64,000 nt of DNA from NCBI GenBank assembly GCA_021325655.1, contig JAJPGT010000020.1:124001-188000 (forward strand), in the 5' to 3' direction. This DNA comes from Pseudomonadota bacterium (lineage in GTDB: Bacteria; Chloroflexota; UBA6077; JAJPGT01). The position numbers and the translations under genes are program-made. Below the pieces are notes generated by a model that was not told the origin of the DNA, did no database searches, and saw only the letters and a list, made by a program, of their open reading frames with translations. How positions within the stretch are numbered: the first letter of the stretch is position 1; the number at the start of each line of letters is the position of its first letter. Of this stretch, positions 34,340 to 42,765 are shown one piece after another.

Positions 34340-35952
34340 CCACGATGCGATCCGCCGTTCTTGCGCACCCTCGGGAAGTGGCAGCAGCACCCCTGGTGGC
34401 GGACTGGTGCTGGTGGCTGGGCTGGGCGCTGCTCGCGCTCGGGCTGGCAGAGGTCCCGCTGCTTCTGGCGGCCTGCTGTGGTCCGAGCGGCTGGACGGGG
34501 CTGGGAACGTTCTGGTTCGTCAACGACTTCGCGCAGTACGAGTCAGCCATGCGCCAGGGTGCCGAGAGCGCCTCCTGGCTGGTGTACGACCGCTTCACCC
34601 CGGAGCCACACGCCCCGGCGCTGATGTTCACCGCTTACGTCGCGCTGGGTAAGCTCGCGGCGCTGCTCGGATTGCCGGCGCTGGCGCTCTACCGCCCGGC
34701 CGAGCTGGCGGCCCGCGGCGCGCTGCTGCTCGGCGCGCGCCAGCTCGTGCTTGCGCTCGTGCCGGGCCGCGCTGAGCAGCGGCTGGCGGCGGCGCTGCTG
34801 CTGTTCGGGATGGGACTGGGCGTCCCGGCCGCCCTGGTCGGGGCGCTGCTCGGGATCAGCCCCTACACCGGCAACGGTTCATACGAGGTCAACAGCTTCG
34901 GGCTGCTGTTCAGCGCCCCGCACGTGGCGCTGGCGATGGGGCTGACGCTCAGTGCCGCCGCGATTCTGGCACGGGGGCGGGCCTGGGGCGCCACGCTGAC
35001 GTTCCTGACGCTGGCCGGGTTCGCCCTGGCGCTGCTGCACCCGTTCCACCTTCCGGCGCTGCTGGCCGGCTTCGCTCTCTCCACCCTGCTCCGCTGGCGC
35101 CGGGAGCGCACCGACACCGCACCCGCGCTGCTGCTGCTCTCCTTCGCCCTCGGTGCCGCGCCGGTGCTGCTGTATGACACGCTCACCTTCGGCGCCGACC
35201 CGTTCTGGACCGCCACCTACAACGCCCAGAACCTGCTGCCTAGCCCGCAGCCCTGGCAGCTCCTGATCGAGTATGGGGTGCTCCTGCTGCTCGCGGTGCC
35301 CGGCGCGCTGGTGGCCGTGCGGCGGGGCGTCCCCTGGCGGGCGCTGCTGTGCTGGCTGGCGGTCGCACTGTTGGCGAGCTATGCGCCGGTGCCGTTCCAG
35401 CGTCGACTCGGGTTCGGCCTCCAACCGTTGCTGGCGCTGCTCGCCGCGGCGGGGCTGCCCGTCGTGCTCGCCCGGCTGCGGCCCGGCCCGGCCCGACTCG
35501 TCCGTGGCGGCGTGCTCGTGCTGGCATTCCTCACCACCGCGTCGGTCGCGGCGGGCATCGTCGCCTCCGCGCTCTGGCAAGAGCCGCTGCGGCCCTATCG
35601 GGTGGACTCCGACAGCGCCCAGGCGGTCGAGTTCCTGGCCCGTCAGGCCTGTGCCGCGGACGTGGTGCTGGCGGACTGGGACCTTTCCAACTACCTGGCG
35701 GGGCAGTTCGCTGGGCGCGTCGTCGCCGGCCATCCAGTCGCCACAGTCGACGCCGTTGCCCGCAAGGTGGCGCTGGAGCAGGCGGGGACGGACCCGGCGC
35801 GCTGGCAGGCGCTGGTCGACCAGTTCCAGCCAAGCTACGTGCTCTACGGCCCGCGCCAGGCCGGCCTGCCCGCGCCGGCCGGCGGAGCTCGCGCCATCTT
35901 CCGCGCGGGCAGCGCCGTCGTCTACGCGCTCGGGAGCAGCCGCTGTGAGTGA
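34336..35952 (+). CDS. Large polytopic membrane protein, paralogue of 29617-31305, function unknown
   Basis: A 538-residue protein with the same layout as the gene at 29617: loop block GTFWFVNDFAQYESAMRQ, then EVNSFGLLFSAPHVALAMGL, LLHPFHLPAL, DPFWTATYNAQNLLPSPQP and PFQRRLGFGLQPLL, and a C-terminal soluble part with SAQAVEFLARQACAADVVLA. Asp in FxxDF is conserved between the two copies. It is probably a GT-C-like transferase; no named family is recognised. The next gene starts inside its last eight bases. Confidence 0.74.
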   Translation: MTTMRSAVLAHPREVAAAPLVADWCWWLGWALLALGLAEVPLLLAACCGPSGWTGLGTFWFVNDFAQYESAMRQGAESASWLVYDRFTPEPHAPALMFTAYVALGKLAALLGLPALALYRPAELAARGALLLGARQLVLALVPGRAEQRLAAALLLFGMGLGVPAALVGALLGISPYTGNGSYEVNSFGLLFSAPHVALAMGLTLSAAAILARGRAWGATLTFLTLAGFALALLHPFHLPALLAGFALSTLLRWRRERTDTAPALLLLSFALGAAPVLLYDTLTFGADPFWTATYNAQNLLPSPQPWQLLIEYGVLLLLAVPGALVAVRRGVPWRALLCWLAVALLASYAPVPFQRRLGFGLQPLLALLAAAGLPVVLARLRPGPARLVRGGVLVLAFLTTASVAAGIVASALWQEPLRPYRVDSDSAQAVEFLARQACAADVVLADWDLSNYLAGQFAGRVVAGHPVATVDAVARKVALEQAGTDPARWQALVDQFQPSYVLYGPRQAGLPAPAGGARAIFRAGSAVVYALGSSRCE

Positions 35953-37456
35953 CACCCTGGCGCTGGCGCGGCGACCCGGGCTGGCACTCCCCCGGGCGCG
36001 GCTGGACCACCTCTGGATCGCGCTCCCGCTGGCATTCGTCTTCTCCTACCTCTGCTCGATGCCGATCGTTCACAGCGACTTCTTCTACAACCTGGCCAAC
36101 GGTCGGCTCATGGCCGAGCAGCGCGGGCTGCTGACGCGGGACATCCTCGCCTACGCGCCCACCAAGGAGCCGTTCTACAACCAGCCCTGGCTGACCCAGC
36201 TCCTGTACTACGCCGAGTTCCAGCTCGGCGGCTATCCATTGGTTCTGTTCGTCCACGCCTGCACCGTCACCGCCGCCTTCGCGGTCGTGCTCCTGCTCGC
36301 CCGCGACTTGACCGGCAGCGTCCGCTGGGCGAGCGCGGCGACGTTCCTGGCCATTGTCATCGCCGCGGAGAACCTGAGCGTCCGGCCCCAGGCGTACTCC
36401 TTTCTGCCGTTCGCGCTGACGCTGCTGCTGCTCAGCCGGCACGCGGAGCGCGGCTGGCGGCTCTGGCTCATCCCGCCCCTCATGGCGCTGTGGGTGAACC
36501 TGCACGGCGCCTTCCTGCTCGGCCTGGGGCTGGTCGGGCTCTTCCTGCTCGGCGCGGCGCTGGAGGCGTTTCGCTGGCCAGCCGGGCTGTCGAGCCTCTG
36601 GCAGGCAGCCACGGTCCGGCGGCTGGCGCTGCTGTTCCTAGCCACGGCCCTGGCGATGTGCGCGAACCCCTACGGGCCGCGGATCGTGGACTACTGGCTG
36701 CTGGCCACCGGTGACCCGATCGCCCGGACCATGGACGTGGAGTGGCTGCCGACAGCCGTGAACAGCGTGATCGGCGTGCTGTTCTTTGCCTCCTGGGCAC
36801 CGCTGCTGGGGATCCTCACGCTCAGCCGCCAGCGGCTACGCTGGACCGAGGCGCTCCTGCTGCTGGCGTGCGCCGGGTTCGGGCTGGTGGCGGTGCGGAA
36901 CGTCGTCTGGTGGGCGCTGGTGATGCCACCGCTGCTGGCGCGCTTTGCCGCCCGGCTCTGGCCCGGGCGGCAGCGTGCCACAGCCGGCAAGGAGCTGCCC
37001 GTGCTCAACGCCGCACTGCTGGCGGCCCTCGGGCTGGTAGTGCTGGTCGGCCTGCCCTGGTTCCGGGCGAGCAACCCGCTGCTGGCACCGGACCTGCGCC
37101 GCTACCTGGACGCTCGGCACCCGGTCGGCGCGGTGGAGTACCTGCGGCAGTCGGGCGCGGCCGGGCGGCTGTTCAGCCGGATGGAGTGGGGCGGCTACCT
37201 GGAATGGGAGCTGTGGCCGCGGCTGGTGCCGTTCCTGGATGCGCGGGTGGAGATCCGGCCGGAGCAGGTCTGGCGCGATTACTTCGCCATCCTTGGCGCC
37301 AGCGCCCGCTGGCCGGAGCTGCTCGACCAGTATCACCCCGACTACGTGCTGCTCGAGTATCGGGAGTTCCCGGACCTCGCCCGGGCGCTTGCAGCGAGCG
37401 CGTGCTGGCGCGAGGTGTACCGTGATGACCTAGCGGTGATCTATGCGCGCCGCTGA
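35945..37456 (+). CDS. Polytopic membrane protein, paralogue of 13906-15468, function unknown
   Basis: A 503-residue protein starting at GTG within the end of the previous gene. The first loop reads DFFYNLANGRLMAEQRGLLT, then YNQPWLTQLLYYAEFQLGGY, and the C-terminal part has RMEWGGYLEWELWPRLVPFL and RVEIRPEQVWRDYFAI. The copy at 13906 has the matching blocks WWSLKLGELILRSGSIAQ and YQGWGGYLEWALG. About eleven helices are predicted, with a short soluble tail. The substrate is unknown. It overlaps the next gene by 14 bases. Confidence 0.74.
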   Translation: MSDTLALARRPGLALPRARLDHLWIALPLAFVFSYLCSMPIVHSDFFYNLANGRLMAEQRGLLTRDILAYAPTKEPFYNQPWLTQLLYYAEFQLGGYPLVLFVHACTVTAAFAVVLLLARDLTGSVRWASAATFLAIVIAAENLSVRPQAYSFLPFALTLLLLSRHAERGWRLWLIPPLMALWVNLHGAFLLGLGLVGLFLLGAALEAFRWPAGLSSLWQAATVRRLALLFLATALAMCANPYGPRIVDYWLLATGDPIARTMDVEWLPTAVNSVIGVLFFASWAPLLGILTLSRQRLRWTEALLLLACAGFGLVAVRNVVWWALVMPPLLARFAARLWPGRQRATAGKELPVLNAALLAALGLVVLVGLPWFRASNPLLAPDLRRYLDARHPVGAVEYLRQSGAAGRLFSRMEWGGYLEWELWPRLVPFLDARVEIRPEQVWRDYFAILGASARWPELLDQYHPDYVLLEYREFPDLARALAASACWREVYRDDLAVIYARR

Positions 37457-38969
37457 CACCGTGATCCGGCTCGCGTCGCGCACCCCGGTTCGCCCGCTCT
37501 CGACTCCGCGGGGGCAGCGGCTGGCGGTGAGCCACGAGGTGGCCGCGGCGCGCTGGCTCACGCTGGCGGCGCTGGTGTTCGGACTGCTGTACCTGGCGTT
37601 CTTCGCCTACCACGCGGCGCTCACCATTACCTTCCCCTATGACCTGGACTGGGGCGAGGGGTACGTCCTGAACGACGCGCTGCGGCTGGGCCGGGGCGAG
37701 CCGATCTACCGCGACATCCAGCAGTTCCCGATGGTGCGCTCGCCCTATCCGCCGCTGTTCCTGGCGCTGGACGCGCTGCTGATCCGCTGGACCGGCCCGA
37801 CGCTGCTCGCCGGCCGGCTCCTCTCCACCTTCGCGGCGGCTGCCAGCGCCTGGCTCGCCTATCGGATCGCCCGAGCCAACGGGGCGGCGGCCCCGGCGGC
37901 GGGGCTGGCCGGGCTGCTGATCCTCGGCTCGCCCCACGTCTACCAATGGGCCGTGTACAGCCGGGTGGACATGCTGGCGGTGGCGTTCTCGCTGGCGGCG
38001 CTGCTGGCCGCCTCCGGGCCGCCAACACGCCGCCGCCTCGGCCTAGCCGCGCTGCTGTCGCTGGGCGCGCTGCTCACCAAGCAGACCGCGCTGGCGGCGC
38101 CGGGCGGGATCGCCCTGGCGCTCCTGCTCAGCCGGCCGCGGCGGCTCGGCTGGTATCTGGGGCCACTGTTGGGCGGCGGCGCCATGGCGCTGGGGCTGCT
38201 GTCGCTGGCGACCGAGGGAGAGTTCATCCGCCACGTCGTGCTCGGCAACGCCGCCAACCCGCTGAACCTCAACCGGCTGATCCGCTTCGAGGCCGAGTTC
38301 TCGCTGCTGCACCCGCTGCTCCTCGCTGGCGCGCTCGGCCTGGCCCTGGCCGGGCTGCGGCGCTGGCGCCCGACCCCGCTCGCCGGCGCGACCCTGGCCG
38401 CCTGGGTGATGACCCTCAGCGTCGCCAACGAGACCTCCAGCGTGAACTACTTCCTGGAGTTCATCGCGATCGGCGCCGCCGCTGCGGCCGTCGCCTGGAC
38501 CCGGGTGGCGCAGCGCGGCGCCGGCCCGGCGCTGCTCGGAGCCGGGTTCGCGGCGCTGCAGCTCGCGCTCCTATTCCACATCCCCAACACCGTGGGGGTC
38601 TGGCCATCGTTCTTCGCCCCCCACGGCTACACCCCCACCGCGGGCGACCTGGCCATCGGCCGTGAGGTCGACGCGGAGATCGCCCGGACGTCTGGCCCGA
38701 TCCTGGCCGAGCCCGCCGGGTTCGCGGTGCGGAATCAGCGCGAGGTGCTCGTCCAGCCACTGGACCTACGCGCGGAGCAGCTCCGAGGCCGCTGGGATTC
38801 CACCCCGCTCCGAGAGGCGCTCCGCGAGCGCCGTTTCGAGCTGGTGGTGCTCAGCTACGAGCTCCTCCCGCTGGACGTGCTGGATGAGCTGAAACACGAC
38901 TATCGCCTGGAGCGGACGCTGGCGAGCCCGAACGGGCTCCGCTACAGCGTGTACCGTCCCAGGTACTGA
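37443..38969 (+). CDS. Membrane glycosyltransferase, GT39-like
   Basis: A 508-residue polytopic protein. After the first helix comes ITFPYDLDWGEGYVLNDALR, then YPPLFLALDALLIRWTGP, a GT-C loop arrangement with an Asp-x-Asp-Trp-x-Glu motif, and later YSRVDMLAVAFSLAALLAAS and LLTKQTALAAPGG, which are typical of GT39-type transferases that use lipid-linked sugars. The C-terminal 100 residues are soluble. It is followed 16 bases later by the AtpI-like duplicated protein. Confidence 0.75.
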   Translation: MRAADTVIRLASRTPVRPLSTPRGQRLAVSHEVAAARWLTLAALVFGLLYLAFFAYHAALTITFPYDLDWGEGYVLNDALRLGRGEPIYRDIQQFPMVRSPYPPLFLALDALLIRWTGPTLLAGRLLSTFAAAASAWLAYRIARANGAAAPAAGLAGLLILGSPHVYQWAVYSRVDMLAVAFSLAALLAASGPPTRRRLGLAALLSLGALLTKQTALAAPGGIALALLLSRPRRLGWYLGPLLGGGAMALGLLSLATEGEFIRHVVLGNAANPLNLNRLIRFEAEFSLLHPLLLAGALGLALAGLRRWRPTPLAGATLAAWVMTLSVANETSSVNYFLEFIAIGAAAAAVAWTRVAQRGAGPALLGAGFAALQLALLFHIPNTVGVWPSFFAPHGYTPTAGDLAIGREVDAEIARTSGPILAEPAGFAVRNQREVLVQPLDLRAEQLRGRWDSTPLREALRERRFELVVLSYELLPLDVLDELKHDYRLERTLASPNGLRYSVYRPRY

Positions 38970-38985
38970 GCAAGGGAGACAAACC

Positions 38986-39489
38986 GTGCAGAATATCCTC
39001 GATTCCACGAATGGGCGCCAGCGCCCGCCGGGCAGACCGTTCAGGTTCTGGGAGCCCTTGCTGCTCGCCGCCGAGCTCTGGCTGGTTATCCTGCTCTCGG
39101 CCGGCGCAAGTCTATTCGGCGGGCTGTTCCTGGACGCCCGGCTCCATACCAGACCGGTGTTCGCCACCCTCGGGCTCGCGCTCGCCTTCACCTCGAGCGT
39201 AGCTCTGGGCCTGCTTCTGGTGAGCCGAGCCAGCGGTCAGCCGCTGCTCGAACCGCGGACGGCACAGCGGCTGAAGCAGGCGAGCGCCTATGCGCTGCGG
39301 CTGGCCGGGATCCTGATCGGGATCGGCGCACTGGGCGTGTACGGCGGCTGGCTGCTCGATGCGTGGCTGCACACCCGGCCGCTCCTAACGGCGATCGGGA
39401 GCGTACTCGGCTTCGCGGTGAGCGTGCTGCTCGGGCTCCGTTTCACTCAGGCGACGCTGTGGCACGAGCAGCGGGAGCGCCAGCGATGA
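38986..39489 (+). CDS. Duplicated AtpI/AtpZ-like membrane protein
   Basis: A 167-residue protein with two tandem copies of a two-helix unit. Copy 1 (about 27-77) has SLFGGLFLDARLHTRPVFAT; copy 2 (about 104-155) has GVYGGWLLDAWLHTRPLLTA. Both match the single unit of the 80-residue protein at the head of the ATP synthase operon (FLAGRFLDSRLETGPVFMIV), so this is a tandem duplication of the AtpI/AtpZ-type fold. The start is GTG with GGGAG upstream. In ATP synthase operons the single-unit protein is linked to c-ring assembly; the job of a duplicated copy among glycosyltransferases is unknown. Confidence 0.72.
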   Translation: MQNILDSTNGRQRPPGRPFRFWEPLLLAAELWLVILLSAGASLFGGLFLDARLHTRPVFATLGLALAFTSSVALGLLLVSRASGQPLLEPRTAQRLKQASAYALRLAGILIGIGALGVYGGWLLDAWLHTRPLLTAIGSVLGFAVSVLLGLRFTQATLWHEQRERQR

Positions 39490-39845
39490 AGCAGGTTCGG
39501 GTGGTGAACCGCACCCGCGCCGCATGTCTGGCCGAGCGCGCCAACCTGGCAGACAGCTTCTGGACCCGCTTCATCGGGCTCATGGGCAAGCCGCCGCTGC
39601 CGCCAGGAGGCGGGCTGGTGCTGCGCCCGGGCGGCGCGGTGCACAACTTCTTCGTCCGTCAGGCGATCGACGTTCTGCATCTGGAGCCGGGCGGGCGGGT
39701 GACGCACGTCGTCGAGTCACTCCGGCCCTGGCGCGTCGGACCGCTGTTCGTCGGCGGCGCGGCGACGGTCGAGCTGCCCCCCGGCACTGCTCGCGCCAGC
39801 GGCACCCGGCCCGGTGACGTCGTGGCGATCGAGCCTCTGGCATAG
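39486..39845 (+). CDS. DUF192 family protein
   Basis: A 119-residue single-domain DUF192 protein. ATG 39486 overlaps the preceding stop as ATGA; the frame is open upstream but only as an overlap. Typical blocks are SFWTRFIGLMGKPPLPPGGG, HNFFVRQAIDVLHLEPGG and LPPGTARASGTRPGDVVAIE. The family has no assigned enzyme activity. Many members carry a signal peptide, but this one does not. Confidence 0.88.
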   Translation: MKQVRVVNRTRAACLAERANLADSFWTRFIGLMGKPPLPPGGGLVLRPGGAVHNFFVRQAIDVLHLEPGGRVTHVVESLRPWRVGPLFVGGAATVELPPGTARASGTRPGDVVAIEPLA

Positions 39846-39848
39846 CCG

Positions 39849-40547
39849 ATGCCGCTCTCGCTCGGGCCGCTCTGGAGTTTCCTGTTCCCGGCGCGCTGCC
39901 TCGGCTGCGGCGTCCGCGACGAGGTGGTCTGCCCCGCCTGCCAGGCGACGATCGTCCCGCTGCCCCGCGGCATCTGTCTGCGCTGCGCCCGGCCGGAGCC
40001 AGGCGGCACGTTCTGCCGCCCATGTCTGGGCCGCCCCAGCGCGCTGGCGACGCTTGTCGCCGCGACGAGCTACCAGGGGATCGTGCGCCAGGCGCTGCTC
40101 GAGCTGAAGTTCCACCAGCGCCGCTATCTGGCGCCGTTCCTCGCCTCGCTGCTCGCCCGGGCCGTCGCGGCGCACCGGGTGCAGGCCGACGTCCTGGTCC
40201 CGGTCCCGCTGTCGCCCAAACGGCAGCGCCAGCGCGGCTACAACCAGTCGGCGCTACTCGCCGCCGAGCTACTCCGTCTCGACCCTCTGGGTGGCGCAGA
40301 GCTACGACCTGAGGTGCTCTGGCGGCAGCGCGAGACTCGGCCCCAGGTCGGGCGTGGCGCGCCCGAGCGGGTGGCGAACGTGCAGGGCGCCTTCGCCTGC
40401 GCCACGCCCGACCTGGTCGCCGGCCGACGGGTGGCGGTGCTCGACGACGTCTGCACCACCGGGGCGACGCTGGAGGCCTGTGCCACGGCGCTACGCCTCG
40501 CGGGCGCGACGCGGGTGACGGGCCTGGTCGTGGCGAGGGACCTGTGA
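39849..40547 (+). CDS. comF: ComF-family phosphoribosyltransferase
   Basis: A 232-residue protein with an N-terminal zinc-ribbon-like region containing four CxxC-type pairs (CLGC, CPAC, CLRC, CRPC) and a C-terminal PRTase fold. The PRPP loop is VAVLDDVCTTGATLEA, and the block LVPVPLSPKRQRQRGYNQSA is diagnostic for ComF/GntX. Homologues take part in DNA uptake in naturally competent bacteria; competence is not shown here, although a Tad pilus locus lies upstream in the same gene chain. It starts 3 bases after the DUF192 gene. Confidence 0.93.
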   Translation: MPLSLGPLWSFLFPARCLGCGVRDEVVCPACQATIVPLPRGICLRCARPEPGGTFCRPCLGRPSALATLVAATSYQGIVRQALLELKFHQRRYLAPFLASLLARAVAAHRVQADVLVPVPLSPKRQRQRGYNQSALLAAELLRLDPLGGAELRPEVLWRQRETRPQVGRGAPERVANVQGAFACATPDLVAGRRVAVLDDVCTTGATLEACATALRLAGATRVTGLVVARDL

Positions 40548-41863
40548 GCCGGCGGATCGCACGGGCGGCGCTGATCGCGTACGCGCTCGGCACCGCGATC
40601 GGCTTCCTCTGGGCCGCCGCCACCAGCGGGCCGCTCGCCGCCCGCAGCGACTTCGTCGCCTTCTACACCGCCGGGCGCCTGCTCCTGCACGGACGCAGCG
40701 GGCAGCTCTACAACCTCGCAACACAGGCTACGGAGCAGCGCCCGCTGCTCGCCAGCTACGACGTGGCACCCCGGCCCGGCGTGGAGGCGCTGCCGTTCCA
40801 CATGCCGCCGTTCGCCGCGCTGGCGTTCGCGCCGCTGGCAGCGCTGCCGTTGCCGCTGGCGTATGCACTGTTCAACGCGCTCTCCGCCGCCGTCCTGGCG
40901 CTGGCGCTCTGGCGGCTGCTGCGCCGCCTCGGCTGGCCAAGAGCGGAGGCGGCGCTGGGCGTGGGACTCGGACTCGCCTACTTCCCGGTCCTGGGCAGCC
41001 TCGCGCTTGGCCAGGTGTCGCCGCTGCTCACCGCGCTGCTCGCGCTGGCGGCGCTGGACCTGCTCGGGCAGCGGCCGGGCCGGGCCGGGGTCTGGCTCGC
41101 GCTGTCCCTGTTCAAGCCACAGTACGCCGCCTTGCCCCTGCTCGTGTTCGTCCTGGCGCGGCAGTGGCGCCTGATGGCCGGGTTCGCGGTCGCTGCCACG
41201 GCGCTCGGGCTGCTCTCCGTTGCCGTCGCGGGGCCAGACGGCGCGCGGTCCTACGCGGCACACCTGCTGTCCATCTCGGCACCGGGCGGCGACCCGACCG
41301 TGGCGCCGGCCTTCATGCACAACTGGCGTGGGCTCGCCACCCGACTCGTCCCGCCCGGCCAGGAGTACCTGGTCTGGCCGCTGGCGCTGCTGGCCGACGC
41401 GCTCACCACCGGCGCGCTGCTGTGGCTCTGGCGCGGCGGCTGGCCGCCGGACCAACGGGCGCGGCTGCTGCGGCTCAGCGGACTGGCGCTGGCCGCGCTC
41501 TTAGTCAGCCCCCACGCCCACGTGCAGGATGTCGCGCTGCTGCTCCTGCCCGCCTGCTGGCTCGCCACGCTCAACCGCGAGCGGCAGATGGCGCCGCTGC
41601 CCACCACCGCAGCGCTGGCGATCGGCCACCTGGCTGGACTCATCGGCGGAGCGGCCGGCCTACTCTGGTACGCCGACCTGAACGTGCTCCTGTGCGCGGC
41701 CGGGCTGGCGCTGCTGCTCACCACACGCCCTGGCGCGCCCTCCTGGCCGGCGCTGCTCCGCCCGACGCCGCTGGCGCTTCGGGCGTCCAGGGACGGCGGG
41801 CCGAGCGGAGCGCCCCCGATCGCGGTGCTGCCACTCCACCCAGCGCCGCGATCGCGGCGCTGA
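40544..41863 (+). CDS. GT87/DUF2029-family membrane glycosyltransferase
   Basis: A 439-residue protein with about ten helices, starting at GTG in a GTGA overlap with comF. Family blocks are SDFVAFYTAGRLLLHGRSGQ then LYNLATQA, FHMPPFAALAFAPLAALPLP, LGQVSPLLTALLALAALDLL and LFKPQYAALPLLVFVLARQW. This is the classic DUF2029 (GT87) layout, used by polyprenyl-phosphate-mannose-dependent transferases. It is the last gene of the long chain that starts with the Tad genes. Confidence 0.85.
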   Translation: MSRRIARAALIAYALGTAIGFLWAAATSGPLAARSDFVAFYTAGRLLLHGRSGQLYNLATQATEQRPLLASYDVAPRPGVEALPFHMPPFAALAFAPLAALPLPLAYALFNALSAAVLALALWRLLRRLGWPRAEAALGVGLGLAYFPVLGSLALGQVSPLLTALLALAALDLLGQRPGRAGVWLALSLFKPQYAALPLLVFVLARQWRLMAGFAVAATALGLLSVAVAGPDGARSYAAHLLSISAPGGDPTVAPAFMHNWRGLATRLVPPGQEYLVWPLALLADALTTGALLWLWRGGWPPDQRARLLRLSGLALAALLVSPHAHVQDVALLLLPACWLATLNRERQMAPLPTTAALAIGHLAGLIGGAAGLLWYADLNVLLCAAGLALLLTTRPGAPSWPALLRPTPLALRASRDGGPSGAPPIAVLPLHPAPRSRR

Positions 41864-41911
41864 CTGCCAGCCAGAGGCGCTGGCGCGGGAGAGGGCAGGG
41901 ACGGCCGCGCA

Positions 41912-41940
41912 TTGTGGCCCTGCTGTTTCTCGGCTAGAAT
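41912..41940 (+). promoter_or_regulatory. Predicted promoter of upp
   Basis: TTGTGG at 41912-41917 and TAGAAT at 41935-41940 are separated by 17 bases. Transcription would start near 41947, about 45 bases before the upp GTG. Confidence 0.65.
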
Positions 41941-41991
41941 GCCGCGGCGGCCCTCCTGGCGCCGCCCCTGCTTGGAAATCGGGGGCGTCCC

Positions 41992-42612
41992 GTGCTCTAC
42001 TGCTCCGACCACCCCCTGGTACGCCACAAGCTCGCGATCCTGCGCGACAGCACCACCGAGTGCAAGAAGTTCCGCGAGCTGATCCGCGAGCTGGCGATGC
42101 TGCTCTGCTACGAGGCGATGCGCGACCTGGATCTGGTCAACGTCACCGTCCAGACCCCGATGGGCATCGCCGCCGGCCAGAAGCTGCGGACCCGGGTCGG
42201 GCTGATCCCCATCCTGCGCGCCGGGCTCGGGATGGTCGTCGGGGCGCTGGAGATGATCCCGACGGCGCAGGTCTGGCACATCGGGCTGTACCGCGATGAG
42301 CGCACCCTGCGCCCGGTGGAGTACTACAACAACCTCCCGATCGAGCCCACCGTCCAGCTCGCCCTGATCCTGGACCCGATGCTGGCTACAGGCGGCTCCG
42401 CGGTCGCCACCGTGGATATCCTGAAACGCTGGGGGAGCGAGCGGATCAAGTTTCTTGGTTTGATCGCTGCACCGGAGGGCATCCAGCGCCTGCAGTCTGC
42501 CCACCCGGACGTGGACATCCACGTCGCCGCGATCGACGAGCGGCTCAATGAGCACGGCTACATCGTACCGGGGCTGGGAGACGCGGGAGATCGACAGTTC
42601 GGCACGGGCTGA
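41992..42612 (+). CDS. upp: Uracil phosphoribosyltransferase
   Basis: A 206-residue salvage enzyme (uracil plus PRPP to UMP). It starts at GTG behind a clear promoter. Family motifs are [62 protein letters not shown], the PRPP loop [20 protein letters not shown] and the uracil-binding tail [16 protein letters not shown]. Length is normal for the family. Confidence 0.97.
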   Translation: MLYCSDHPLVRHKLAILRDSTTECKKFRELIRELAMLLCYEAMRDLDLVNVTVQTPMGIAAGQKLRTRVGLIPILRAGLGMVVGALEMIPTAQVWHIGLYRDERTLRPVEYYNNLPIEPTVQLALILDPMLATGGSAVATVDILKRWGSERIKFLGLIAAPEGIQRLQSAHPDVDIHVAAIDERLNEHGYIVPGLGDAGDRQFGTG

Positions 42613-42690
42613 CCGGCCGTTGCAGCCCGCCCGACCGTCGACGCGGCCGGCCGCGGAGTGTTAAGCTTACTGGCGTTGCGCAACCGCGCT

Positions 42691-42711
42691 GCCCGGGAGT
42701 GCCTCCCGGGC
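42691..42711 (+). terminator. Perfect hairpin after upp
   Basis: GCCCGGGAG / CTCCCGGGC, a perfect 9-bp stem with a 3-base loop, lies about 80 bases after the upp stop. It is followed by TATTCT rather than a T-tract, so it may be a non-canonical terminator or an RNA processing/stability element. Confidence 0.55.
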
Positions 42712-42765
42712 TATTCTACACGTCGCGGTCGTAGGGATCGGCAGACTGCGACCGCTGGAGGGCCT

